25,000 nt of DNA, from positions 582,501-607,500 of the forward strand of contig CAUYUJ010002113.1 of the NCBI GenBank assembly GCA_963575745.1. Reading direction: 5' to 3'. The DNA comes from Prorocentrum cordatum. Taxonomy: Eukaryota > Sar > Dinophyceae > Prorocentrales > Prorocentraceae. The notes under the pieces were generated by a model, which worked only from the letters and a program-made list of their open reading frames with translations, was not told where the DNA came from and did not search any database. Below are positions 1 through 9,040 of the stretch, piece after piece; position 1 is the first letter of the stretch; each line of letters begins with the position of its first letter. The translations under genes and the position numbers were made by a program.

Positions 1-16
1 TCTCGCCCCGCGCTTT

Positions 17-211
17 TGGACGCCCGAAATGGGCACGGAAACAATGGGCACAATGCCCAACAGCAAATGATGTCCCGAACCAACGGCGGCCGCTGTTGGG
101 CAGGCGGCCTTCTGTCTCAAATGGACACAGGCCGCGGCGGCGCGGACAGAATGAACAGGAACTGCTGTTGGGCATCGTACCCATTCTTTCCGTGCCCATT
201 TCGGGCGTCCA
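17..211. mobile_element. Small non-autonomous element with ~49-bp terminal inverted repeats
   Basis: The two ends (17-65 and 163-211) are inverted copies about 49 bp long with about three mismatches. They start TGGACGCCCGAAATGGGCAC on the left, and the right end closes with the reverse complement. The 195-bp body has no plausible protein. Long terminal repeats around a short body fit a MITE-like derivative of a cut-and-paste transposon. The flanks share a GCGCT core (8-16 and 212-220), which could be a decayed 9-bp target duplication, but this is weak. A degraded relative lies at 14077-14215. Confidence 0.7.
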
Positions 212-332
212 GAGCGCTGGAGGCGCCAGAGCGCACTGGGGAGGGCGCCCGGCGGCGTGGCCGAGGAACAGAGGGGGGGCCCTTCCGGCCGCGGCGAGCC
301 TCGGCCACGACGAGGCCCCCCGACCCAGATCT

Positions 333-694
333 GCAGTCGGGGCGTTGCCCTAAGGAACCCTACTCCAAATTTCGTGATAAAGGGAGGGGGGTCTCATTTC
401 GGGGGGGGTCTCTTCCAGGCTATCTTGGAGGGCCTGGGGGGGTCTGGGGACGATGTTTTGGAGGGTTCTCCCACGGGGGGGGCCTGAAATGGCTTGTCTT
501 GGAGGGTCCAGACCCCCTCCCTTTTATTACGACATCTGGAGTAAATAAGGGACGAGGCCCCTCTTTTCCATAAGCTCAACTTCGATCTCCCATGCAAAAG
601 CCCAAGGGGAGCCCGAGGCAAACTGCAAAAAACAATCCAAGAGCACCGAGCCCCTCCCCAACGAAGAGCGCTCCTTCTTCAGGGCCCCGACTGC
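333..694. mobile_element. TIR element, copy 1, split by a nested insertion
   Basis: This copy starts GCAGTCGGGGC and ends GCCCCGACTGC. Once the 179-bp insertion at 363-541 and its extra TA are removed, about 181 bp remain. These align along their whole length with 3349-3538, including shared blocks such as CACCGAGCCCCTCCCCAACG. The ends of each copy are inverted repeats of about 25 bp (GTCGGGGCG then AAGGAACCCT). It is a non-autonomous repeat with no coding role visible. I see no clear target duplication. Confidence 0.65.
363..541. mobile_element. TA-flanked MITE inserted inside another element
   Basis: The left end starts CTCCAAATTTCGTGATAAA and the reverse complement of the right end starts CTCCAGATGTCGTAATAAA. 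Together they form terminal inverted repeats of about 30 bp, each followed by GGGAGGGGG. The element sits between TA at 361-362 and TA at 542-543. The related copy at 3349-3538 reads AACCCTAAATAAGG at the same place with a single TA. That is an empty site, so the 179-bp boundary and the TA target duplication are read directly. TA duplication and this size fit a Tc1/mariner-type (Stowaway-like) MITE; the superfamily is inferred. Confidence 0.85.
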
Positions 695-777
695 GGGGAG
701 CGGCCCGAGAACCGGGGCCCTCCACGAACCCAAAGTGCTCCTCGGGTCGGGCGCGGCCGAGCGGGGGGGGTCCAAAA

Positions 778-804
778 GGGGGGGGGGGGGGGGGGGGGGG
801 GGGG
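778..804 (+). repeat. Homopolymer G run (27 G)
   Basis: There are 27 consecutive G residues. Runs this long are unstable in cloning and sequencing, so the exact length is uncertain. No gene is evident between 695 and 1019; the small palindrome CTTGAGC-TC-GCTCAAG near 930-948 is the only other structure noticed there. Confidence 0.9.
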
Positions 805-1019
805 CAACTCATGGCCGGCGGGCACGTGCGTGGCCCAGGGGTGGCCAGGGACGTAGTGCATAAGAAAGAGGCGCCGTGACCATCTGGGGAAATCCGCCGA
901 TCCGGCGTGTGAGTTTCTGAGAGCGTGGGCTTGAGCTCGCTCAAGCTTCGCTCTGCGGAGGGGGGGGGGACCTCATTTCCGACCTATTTCCGACCTATTG
1001 CTGACCTAATTCAGTGATT

Positions 1020-1775
1020 CGCACCCCCCCCCCTCCAGAGCGGACCCACCCCCCTGCAGAGCGCCCCCCCCTCCCCCTCCTGCAGCCCAGCTCCCCCCCC
1101 TGCAGAGCGGATCCCCCCCTGCAGCCCCCCCCCACCCCCTGCAGAGCAGACCCCCCCCCCCCTCGGAGGAGGAGAGGAGGAGGAGGAGGGGGGGCGGAGA
1201 AGGAGGAGGAGGAGGGAGGAGGAAGGAGAGGAGGAGGAGGAGGAGGAGAGGGGAGAGGAGTCGGCAAAACGGCTAGAAAAGGTGCCACCACATTACACAT
1301 GCATCCAAGCAAACTCGAGGCGGAGGGAGGAGGAGGAGGAGGAGGAGGAGGAGGAGGAGGGCGACCCCCCCCCTCCATGCCCCCTCCCCTGCAGAGTAGG
1401 CCCCCTGCAGAGCGATCCCCTGCAGCCCCCCCCCACTGCAGAGCGGACCCCCCCCCCTCGCTCTGGCACCCCCCCCCCTGCAGAGCAGACCCCCCCCCCT
1501 GCACCCCCTCCCCCCCTCCCCCTGCAGAGCACCCCCCCCCCCATCTGCGCCCAAGTCCCCCCCCCCCTGCAGAGCGGACACCCCCGTGCAGCCCCGACCC
1601 CTGCAGAGCGTACCCCCCCCCCTCCCCTGCACCCCCTCCCCTGCAGAGCAGACCCCCCCTCCTGCAGCCTCCCCCCCCCCTGCAGAGCGGACCCCCCCTC
1701 TCCCCTGCAGTCCCTCCCTCTGCCGAGCGGACCCCCCCTGCAGAGCAGACCCCCCCCCTGCAACCCAGCTCCCCC
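1020..1775 (+). repeat. C-rich minisatellite with recurring CTGCAGAGC units, interrupted by GGA tracts
   Basis: Short units combine a run of C with CCCTGCAGAGCGGACCC or a variant. Unit length varies because the C run varies. Many units keep the PstI site CTGCAG, often followed by AGCGGA or AGCAGA. Two purine patches rich in GGA (about 1165-1262 and 1318-1362) interrupt the array. Every reading frame gives a proline/arginine-rich or cysteine/glycine-rich low-complexity translation, so I do not call a protein here. Confidence 0.85.
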
Positions 1776-1776
1776 G

Positions 1777-2095
<319 letters not shown>

Positions 2096-2159
2096 CCTTA
2101 TTATTTCCACAGGCATCCGGAGCGCCCCGGATCGGCGGCACTGGCCGGAGGCCACTACA

Positions 2160-2183
2160 ATATCATGGCCCATGCCATGATAT
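2160..2183. other. Short perfect palindrome
   Basis: Two 10-base arms, ATATCATGGC and GCCATGATAT, flank the 4-base loop CCAT. It could form a small hairpin. No neighbouring gene gives it a role. The stretch 2100-2450 holds no other structure I can support. Confidence 0.6.
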
Positions 2184-2453
2184 CCACCCCCCCCCTAGTC
2201 ATCACCCCCTCTTTTCCGCCCCCGATCATGACGCCGTGGGGCACAGCGAGGGGCCCTCGGATCCGTGGTGGCGCAGAGCACAGCATTGCTGCGTCTGGAG
2301 GCCGGGGCCATCAGACAGCACCTCCACAGCTCCAGATGAGCTGAGGTGGTCGAGGCATCTGGCGAAGGGGTCGAGATCCCCCAACGGGACCCACGTCGCA
2401 GAACGAGGTGCAGCGCCAGAGGCGGGGACGGCGTCTTGACCGTGCAGGCCTCC

Positions 2454-2538
2454 CCGGCCAAGCCACGAGGGCGTGCGCACCGACCCTGGGCACGAGATGG
2501 GCCTGGCCAGGATCGGTGTGTGTGTGTGTGTGCACGGT
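2454..2538 (+). repeat. Dispersed repeat family R1, copy A
   Basis: The copy runs from CGGCCAAGCCACGAGGGCG through GATGGGCCTGGCCAGGATCGG into a TG dinucleotide tract ending GTGCAC. The same order of blocks recurs in reverse at 3821-3897 and partly at 15980-16035. The TG tract seems to be part of the family. No coding function is evident. Confidence 0.65.
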
Positions 2539-2792
2539 GGCGTACCTTTTCTTGCACTTCGATTTCGGCACCGCCCAATCCCAGGGCTTTGCCCTCTCTT
2601 GGCCTTGCCATGAGGCCCCGCCTTCTTTTGCCCCCCCTCTGCTAATGAAAGCTGTGCGTGACCCGCTTAGCTTCTATCGGACGAGGCTCGCTCTCGACCC
2701 GCGGATCAAAAACATGTGTGTGTGCACAGTGGTGCTCTTTGCCCGGGCAAAGCAAGACCAGCTGCGAGCTGCGGATGCAGCAGGACCTCCTA

Positions 2793-2879
2793 GGCCAGAG
2801 GGGCAGCCCTCCAGAACGTGAGACCCTCCGACGGCCAAAACACAAGCAGAACATCCAAGGGTACCCTCCCCAGGATGCA
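2793..2879 (+). repeat. Dispersed repeat family R2, copy A
   Basis: This aligns with 18919-19001 in the same orientation. Shared blocks include GAGACCCTCCG and CATCCAAGGGTACCCTCCCC followed by AGGATGCA. The copies differ by scattered substitutions and small gaps. It lies directly left of the fold-back element at 2901-3092. Confidence 0.75.
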
Positions 2880-2900
2880 ACAAAAACATCATACAACAGT

Positions 2901-3092
2901 AGAAGGAACAGACTGCATAGACATAGACTTTTGGCGCTCCGCGCGGATCTCTTGAATCTGCGCTGGACCACCCTCCCTGGCGCGAGGAGCGCGCCAGGGG
3001 CGGCGCCGGAGGCGCCGCCAGGGGGCTCCAGCGCAGATCCGAGAAATGCGCGCGGAGCACCACAAGTTTCTGTCTGTGGTGCTGTTCCTTCT
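2901..3092. mobile_element. Fold-back element, copy A
   Basis: The left arm (2901-2980) and right arm (3010-3092) are imperfect inverted copies of about 80 bp. Both contain AGAAGGAACAG, GCTCCGCGCG and ATCTGCGCTGGA in the same order. The short centre is GC-rich and also partly self-complementary. A related copy is at 15795-15935. This is the structure of a fold-back MITE or relic. I see no target duplication. Confidence 0.7.
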
Positions 3093-3328
3093 TCGATGAG
3101 GGAACCCTCCCCGAACCTGCCCCGATCATTATACCTCGGTCCGGCTGCAAGAGGCTCACGGCAGGAGGATTTTCCGGGTCGGGCCTCCGCCGCGCCGTGC
3201 GCGCCTGCCTGCGGCTGCCGCTGGAAGAGGGCGGCCTCTTCTCGTACCGGCCGCGGGGCGGCCGCGGGGGAAAGGCACGGCGCCCGCCAGCGAGGCCTTC
3301 CGCAGATGGCGAGAGGGTGAGAGGATGA
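3065..3328 (+). other. Coding-like open stretch, possible exon, product unknown
   Basis: One plus-strand frame is open from at least 3065 to a stop at 3326-3328. Its middle part has a strong G/C bias at the third codon position and varied residues, including the peptides GGFSGSGLRRAVRACLRLP and EEGGLFSYRPRGG. The first codons lie in the right arm of the fold-back element, so a true exon would begin later. The opposite strand also has a plausible frame here, so strand is uncertain. No domain is recognised. It could equally be GC-rich non-coding DNA. Confidence 0.15.
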
Positions 3329-3348
3329 GAGGATCGAATGTGTCGTCA

Positions 3349-3538
3349 GCCGTCGGGGCGTTGACCTAAGGAACCCTAAATAAGGAACGAGGCCCCTTTT
3401 TCCCATACGTTCGTCTTCGATCTCCCATGGGAAAAACGTCAGGAGAACCCAAGGCGAACTGTAAACTTCTCAAGGAACACCGAGCCCCTCCCCAACGAAC
3501 AGGGTTCCTTCTTCAGCGCCCCGACTGCAGGCTGGGCA
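3349..3538. mobile_element. TIR element, copy 2 (uninterrupted)
   Basis: This 190-bp copy starts GCCGTCGGGGCG and ends CGCCCCGACTGC, with inverted ends of about 25 bp. It is the intact counterpart of 333-694 and preserves the pre-insertion site CCTAAATAAGG that the nested MITE occupies in copy 1. Confidence 0.7.
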
Positions 3539-3646
3539 TATCTTTTGCTTGCCCTCTCGGGTTGGCCCCTCCGACGCCCACGTCGGGCCCTGGTGCCGCT
3601 TTCAAGTGAAACCTTCGTGGGGCGACTGACCAAGCCCGAAATAAAT

Positions 3647-3807
3647 GAAGGGGCCCCAGGACACACTAATAAATACACACAAATCACATATTCCCCATAT
3701 TTTCTTATATTTTCTGGGTTTTGGTCTTCCCCCCACTTCCCATATCTTCCATATGTTCCTGGGAGTCGACGATTAATTGTGTCTGTGTGTCTCTTTCCCT
3801 CCTGAAT
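3647..3807 (-). repeat. Dispersed repeat family R3, copy A (about 160 bp)
   Basis: Read on the minus strand, this matches 18399-18563 for its whole length at roughly 80% identity by eye. Shared blocks include ATTCAGGAGGGAAAG, CAGACACAATTAATCGTCGA, ATATGGGAAGTGGGGGGAAG and GTGTGTCCTGGGG. It is AT-richer than its surroundings. Both ends of the similarity are sharp, which suggests a short mobile repeat. No protein or terminal inverted repeat is visible. Confidence 0.8.
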
Positions 3808-3820
3808 AAAGAACAAACAA

Positions 3821-3897
3821 GTGTGCACAGGCACCGATCCCGGCCAGGCCCATCCTGGGCACAGGATGGGTGCATATGCGCCCTCGTGGCTTGGCCA
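3821..3897 (-). repeat. Dispersed repeat family R1, copy B
   Basis: This is the reverse-oriented relative of 2454-2538. On the minus strand it runs CTGGCCAAGCCACGAGGGCG through GATGGGCCTGGCCGGGATCGG to GTGCACAC. It abuts repeat R3 copy A, giving a mosaic of repeats. Its CATCCTGGGC-ACA-GGATGGG section could also form a small hairpin. Confidence 0.65.
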
Positions 3898-4233
3898 GGG
3901 GGGCAGCTACACCGATCCTCGGGATCCCCGGGGCCAAGACCGGCGCATGTGCATAGTTCTCTTCGCCCGACGGGGAACTGCTCCAGAGCCCAGGGGCTCG
4001 CGTCTCCAGCAAGACGCCGGAAGCCCGGGTCCGAGAGAGGGGGGCGCCGGGAGGGGGATGCCATCGATGCTTGGTAACTTCGTGGCTTTCTCTGGGCCTC
4101 TGAAGCCTTGGGAGGCCTCTGGAGGACCTCCGGAGTCCTCGCCCTCAAGCGCCGGGTGCCGCTATCGAAGTGGTCCTGGCCCAAGGTGTGAACTTTGCGA
4201 GCCATTCTGGAGCCCCTTGGCCTCGTGATGGGG

Positions 4234-4404
4234 CTCCTCCTCCTCCTCCTCCTCCTCCTCCTCCTCCTCCTCCTCCTCCTCCCCCTTCTCCCTCCTCCCT
4301 CCCCCGCCTCCCTCCTCCTCCTCCTCCTCCTCCTCCTCCTCCTCCTCCTCCTCCTCCTCCTCCCTCTCCTCCTCCTCCTCCTCCTCCTCCTCCTCCTCCT
4401 CCTC
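4234..4404 (+). repeat. CCT trinucleotide array
   Basis: This is an array of CTC/CCT triplets with short interruptions (CCCCCTTCTCCCTCC near 4280-4312). It is pyrimidine on the plus strand. Its translations (poly-Leu, poly-Pro, poly-Ser, poly-Glu) are low complexity and are not called as protein. The flanks 3900-4230 and 4405-4830 hold no gene I can support. Confidence 0.95.
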
Positions 4405-4831
4405 GTCTGGGCATGTCGGGCCCCCCCCCCCGAGAATCCTGGGGGCACCCCGGGCCAGCGACAGCTGGGACAGCACCCACCCGATCTGCAGGCGGCGGAT
4501 GGCGCCAATCGTAGTCGTCGTCGCCATCGTTTCGGGTAGGGGATCGGCTGCAGAATTGATTTGCCCCAGAACAGATTCTCCTCGCCGAATCCACGGGCAA
4601 AAATCTGAGACCTTTCGCAGATCTACGACCATTCTGCGTATTCATGTTGAAGATGCGACGTGTAAATCAAGTTTGGGGTGAATCAATCCTGTAGTCGATA
4701 CCCTGCTCGATCGTTGTTGTCTGAGTCGCCGGGAGCTTCAAAAAATCGGTCCCCCAGAGTGTCGAGAAGCGCCCAGCCGTACCGACGGAGAGGAGGACCG
4801 CCCGAGGGCCCAGAAGAACACGACGATAAGG

Positions 4832-5199
4832 CTCGGGCGGGTGGCTATGGGGGGGGTGGCCCCAATGAGCGACGAGCGACGATCAGAAACGGGTCTTACG
4901 CGAGGTGACAGAGCGACCTTACGCGGAGGCTTACGCGAGCCGCCAGCGCGGCGCGCTACTTTGGAGACCAAGGCGCTTACGCGCGACCTTACGCGGGCAC
5001 CTTGCGCGCCAACGTCGGCACAGACGACCCTGTTTTTTTGGCATCGCTCATATGGGGGGGTGAAGAGAAGGGCCCTGAAGGGGCTCTTTCGGGTCCCTTT
5101 AGGGCACCGGCTGGCTCCAAAAGGGGCCCTAGAAGGCCGCTCGAGGGCCCCTTTTCTTCACCCCCAGTTTGGGCCACCCCTCATTACCACCCGCCCGAG
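4832..5199. mobile_element. Nested fold-back element
   Basis: The outer arms are 4832-4863 and 5171-5199. CTCGGGCGGGTGG is on the left and CCACCCGCCCGAG on the right, followed inward by related GGGGTGGCCCC blocks. A second inverted pair lies inside at 5056-5165, starting GGGGGTGAAGAGAAGGGCCC and ending in its near reverse complement. The inner segment is about 110 bp and the whole about 368 bp. This could be one fold-back transposon or one TIR element inserted in another. No target duplication was found. Confidence 0.55.
4895..4995 (+). repeat. Cluster of five CTTACGCG motifs
   Basis: The octamer CTTACGCG occurs at 4895, 4918, 4930, 4976 and 4988, each in a slightly different context. It lies inside the nested fold-back element. 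Sub-terminal repeated octamers are often transposase-binding sites in DNA transposons, but nothing here shows binding. Confidence 0.6.
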
Positions 5200-5324
5200 A
5201 GACCGGGAAGATCTCGCCGTCGTCCGGGGTCTCCAGAGCTCTCTGGAGGTTCCTGGATGCGTCGGTAGCCACCAAGAGGCCAGGCAACACAAAACCACCG
5301 ACAATCTAGACCCTCGATCATCGC

Positions 5325-5400
5325 GGTCGTGGTCGACGTGGTCGTCGTCGACGCCGACGTCGTCGTGGTCGTGGTCGTGGTCGCCGTCGTCAAAGGCATC
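5325..5400 (+). repeat. Imperfect GTC array
   Basis: This is a short array of GTC/GTG/GAC triplets with several substitutions. It is low complexity in all frames. The interval 5200-5640 otherwise shows no supported gene. Confidence 0.8.
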
Positions 5401-5640
5401 GCTCGTCGACGCTGTCGGGGTGCACGACGTCGACGACGGCCACGGCTGCAGCGGCGGCGAAGGGCGACGGTGGCCACGACAACAAGGACCAGCGGTTTTT
5501 AGCGTTTCTGATTGTTTTCGGGCCTCCAGACGCTAATGCCCTTGGCCCAGGGGAAGCCTCAGAAGCCCTCCGCGAGACTGGCTTGGTGGCCGTGGCTATG
5601 GAGGACTTCCTCTTCCTCATCCTCCTCATGATTAAAGAGA

Positions 5641-5742
5641 ATGGGGAGGAGAAGGGGGGGCGGGAGACGAGGAGGAGGAGTAGGACGAGAAAGAGGAGGG
5701 GGAGGAGGAGGAGGAGGAGGAGGAGGAGGAGGAGGAGGAGGA

Positions 5743-5773
<31 letters not shown>

Positions 5774-5932
5774 TAGGAAGAAGAGGAGGAGAAGGAGGAG
5801 GAGGAGGAGGAGGAGGACGAGGAGTCTCTCCTCCGCCCGACCCCATCCACTTCCTCGACCCCCTCCTTCCCACTCTTCCTCCTCCTCCTCCTCCTCCTCC
5901 TCCTCCTCCTCCTCCTCCCCTCCTCCTCACTG
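5641..5932. repeat. GGA array followed by CCT array (inverted purine/pyrimidine pair)
   Basis: A GGA-rich purine tract (5641-5823) is followed after about 50 bp by a CCT tract (5874-5932). The two are mutually complementary, so the region could form a large hairpin on one strand. Each tract alone could adopt triplex DNA. All long frames through it are low-complexity Arg, Gly, Pro or Ser runs. Confidence 0.85.
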
Positions 5933-6057
5933 TCGTCGTGGTCTCCCAGGCATCTCCGCGGGGGCTTCCACTAGAAGGGCCCCCCGGGGGCCTCTGGGGA
6001 CCCCCACAGGGAGACGGCCAGCAGGCGCCCACACGCCACCCTGCATGTTCGTGGTCG

Positions 6058-6233
6058 TCACCGCCGCCGCCGCCGCCGCCGCCGCCAGCGCCGTCGCCGC
6101 GGTCGTCGTCGCCGCCGCCGCCGCCGCGGTCGTCGCCGCCGCCGCCAGTCGTCGTCGCCGCGGTCACCGTCGTCGCCGCCGCCGCGGTCGTCATCGCCGC
6201 GGCGGCTGTCGCCGCCGTGGCCGCCGCGGATCC
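6058..6233 (+). repeat. GCC/GTC compound trinucleotide array
   Basis: Mixed GCC, GTC and GCG triplets give runs of Ala/Val or Pro/Ser in translation. The array is compositionally different from the pure CCT arrays around it. From 6240 to 6865 I see no gene. A small inverted pair (CGTTCCAGGTTGCAT near 6513, ATGCAGCCTGGAACG near 6579) is the only local structure. Confidence 0.85.
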
Positions 6234-6865
6234 GGCGATGATGCTCTGGGGAAGACGGCGGGGCCGAGCGGGGGCGCCGCGAAGAGGCCTGGTAGCCTCG
6301 AGCCGCTCGAGGGAGGCGCAGCCAGAGGGGCCCAGGCCGACCGAGCAGGCGGTGAGGATCTGGCGGCGGCGCAGCGGGCCCAGGCCGAGGTCTTGGGCGG
6401 GGAGCGCGTCCCACCCGGTAGGGTCGTGCGGCGTCGACGCGTGCACAGGTTTTTGACACACCGCGCCGATCGTTCAACCTCCAATCGATCGCTGCCCCAC
6501 GCGGCCCCAATCGTTCCAGGTTGCATTCCGTCGGGCCCAACGGCGTCGCAGTTCCCCTCGGTGCTCTCGCGTCGCAGGATGCAGCCTGGAACGAACTTCG
6601 CTGGCGTCGCCGGCGCGCCAACGCCGCATGAACCTAATCACCGTAACTGTCCGCGGTCTCTCTGCCCAGCGCCCCTGTCCGGGGGCGTGCCCAGGGGGGA
6701 AGGGCCTTCTCACATGTGAGGCTCCGACGGCCTCTGGCGCCCTCTGGCCGTCGAGAAAGAGACCTCCGAGCTTTTTTTTCCGCAGCCGCACGGAGCCTCT
6801 CGAAGGCCCGAGGGCTTCTGAGACGCCTCGCCGCCTTCTGAGGGGGCCTGCCCCCGCTCGCTCCC

Positions 6866-6934
6866 TCCTCCTCCTCCTCCTCCTCCTCCTCCTCCTCCTC
6901 CTCCTCCTCCTCCTCCTCCTCCTCCTCCTCCTCC
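6866..6934 (+). repeat. Perfect CCT array
   Basis: About 23 uninterrupted CTC/CCT triplets. Poly-Leu, poly-Pro, poly-Ser and poly-Glu frames across it are artefacts. Confidence 0.95.
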
Positions 6935-7013
6935 CCCCTTGGGCGCGCCCCCGATCTGCGGAACGGACTCCAGAGGCAAGCGGGCTGCACACGCGGTCAG
7001 GAACTTCTGCTCA

Positions 7014-7172
7014 GCGTGTCGCGGCAGCGGCCCGGCGACACGCCGTGCCCCGCATGGCGTGTCGCTCCGCTCCGCGTGGCGGGAGCCTGGGGATAGCTCG
7101 GGGCGCTGACGCGCGGTGAGCGTGTCGAGCCGAAGCGTGGTGGGCCAGAACCCGCGACGCGACACACTACGC
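7014..7172. repeat. Cluster of GCGTGTCG and CGACACGC words
   Basis: The word GCGTGTCG or its complement recurs about four times in roughly 160 bp, on both strands: AGCGTGTCGCGG, GGCGACACGCCG, GGCGTGTCGCTCC and GAGCGTGTCGAGC, with CGCGACACAC as a fifth, partial match. The mixed orientation would allow several alternative hairpins. No gene is apparent. Confidence 0.4.
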
Positions 7173-7259
7173 AGACGTTCCTGGCCGTAGGCCACCGTAG
7201 CACTGGCGTTCGCGCTGGCCACTGCGAGGCACGGCCTGGTCGAATCGAATCGGTCCGCA

Positions 7260-8690
7260 AGCGGACGTGGGAGAAAGCTTAGAGTTCAAGCTGGAGACGG
7301 GAAATTGTCATGCTGGGTTGGGCTCAGACATCTTACGCGTCGTGGCCCTCAGCCTGCGCACTCCTGCGTAGTCTGCTCTGGCCACTGCGCCTCCCCCTCT
7401 TCCAATCGAGCGGCTAGGGAGCCGGGCGCACGGGCCCATCAAGCTCTCGGATCACAAAACCCTCGCACAGGCACTCACACAGCGTAGCTCAAGATGGCTT
7501 CCAGCATGCCTCCACGAGGCTCCAATAGTGCCCCAAGATGGCTCCGAGTAAATGGCCACGGAGTCTCCCAGAGACCCCCGAGATGCCCAAGTCTTCCCAA
7601 GAGCCCAACGGAGATGAATGTGTGTTTACGTTCGCCTGTTCGCCTTGCCCAAAATCGCTGCAATATCGCCCAAGAGAGCCCCGAGGGGGGTCCAGGACGG
7701 CTCCAATGCGAACCCCGGCGGGCCCAAGAGCGACCCAAGAGGATTCGAAAAAGTGACTGCTTGGCCTCCGATGCGGGTGGCGTAATTGATGCCGCCCTCT
7801 TCTTTGGCGGTTAGTCCTTTCCAAGACGGCCACAAGAGTGCCCCCAGGGCCCCCCGTGGAAAGGTCGGGGCTCGGCTCCCACAAGCATCCCCGCTTGCAA
7901 CTGCCGTAACCGCCCAACTCCACAAGGCTGTGACAGCCAGCTCGGACTGTGCACGTGTAGCCGAGATGCGTGCAATGTCCGGGCATTCGGGTATGACTGC
8001 CCATCCCTCGGACGTCCATTCTAAGTGCACTCTTCGATGTCGTGCGTTCTTTTTTCCTCGCAAAGTACTCCGAAATCATCCTCGATGACCCTTGCCGGGA
8101 AAAGAGCACACTTCCGAGCGATGCCAAGACAACGCGAGAAAGGCACTTCGCAGATGCCAGGATGTTCACCCTGGGGCGTGCTCCTGCAGCTATCTGGCAC
8201 GTACCCTGGATGGGGTATTTATCAAGGGGGGGTCACCTCTCGACTGAGCTTGCCCAATCCCGCCCCCTCTGTCCTCCTCCCCCTCCTCATCGGCTCCTCT
8301 TACTCTAACCCTCCCTCCACCCATTCCGACAGCACGTGCCCAACCCCCCAAGCGGATTCAAGGAGGGGGCGACCATTGTCCCATCCAGAGTAAGAAGCGG
8401 AAGTATCTAACAAGAACGGCCGCTCTCTTGCACAGCGGCCTCAGCTCAGCCGAAGCAGATTGATGGGACCCATACAGTTCTTCGTAGCAGTGCGTTCCTT
8501 GCGCTCTTTCTCTCTGGCATGATCCCCTCCCAAAGAAAGAACCTTGCTCTGGTCATGCTGGCACGAATTCAAGGGAGTGGACAATACCTCACACATGTCT
8601 TGAGCAGCACGCCGCAGAGGACCTGCTACGTGCGTCGTCAGGGAAGGAAGGAAGAACCTGGTGCCACCAGGTCAGGACAGGCAAGACCCC
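7260..8690. other. Unique sequence with no supported gene
   Basis: Open frames of up to 226 codons exist on the minus strand (7489-8169), but they lack the third-position bias seen in the better coding candidates and show no recognisable domain. The part 7490-7780 contains a degenerate CAAGATGGC/CCAAGA motif suggestive of an old, eroded repeat. I see no promoter, RNA gene or transposon end that I would defend. Confidence 0.4.
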
Positions 8691-8696
8691 CCCACA

Positions 8697-8762
8697 CTCC
8701 TCCTCCTCCTCCTCCTCCTCCTCCTCCTCCTCCTCCTCCTCCTCCTCCTCCTCCTCCTCCTC
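8697..8762 (+). repeat. Perfect CCT array
   Basis: About 22 uninterrupted CTC/CCT triplets. The flanking sequence to 9040 is unique and has no supported gene. Confidence 0.95.
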
Positions 8763-9040
8763 TGGGCAGATATAGAGAGATGCAGAATATTGGACCTGCC
8801 CCGGCTGCCACAGGCGAAGTACCATATCAAGGGTGTATCCTCCTTCCCCTTTCTCCTCAACATGTTGAGGGATGCACTGGTGCTTCTATATTTACCATGA
8901 GGGCCTTGTTTCACGATCGGAGGAACCACAATTTACATGTTTCAGAAAATCGGACTGGGATCAGAATTACATGTCAGGCGCGCGGCCTGAACCTGACGCC
9001 AGGTGTCTGCCTGCACTGGATTCCTTCCGAGCCCTGACAC

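Noticed and set aside
5559-6719. Frames of 271-378 codons over the GGA, CCT and GCC arrays
   Set aside because: Low-complexity Gly, Arg, Pro, Ser and Ala runs from three different arrays joined by chance.
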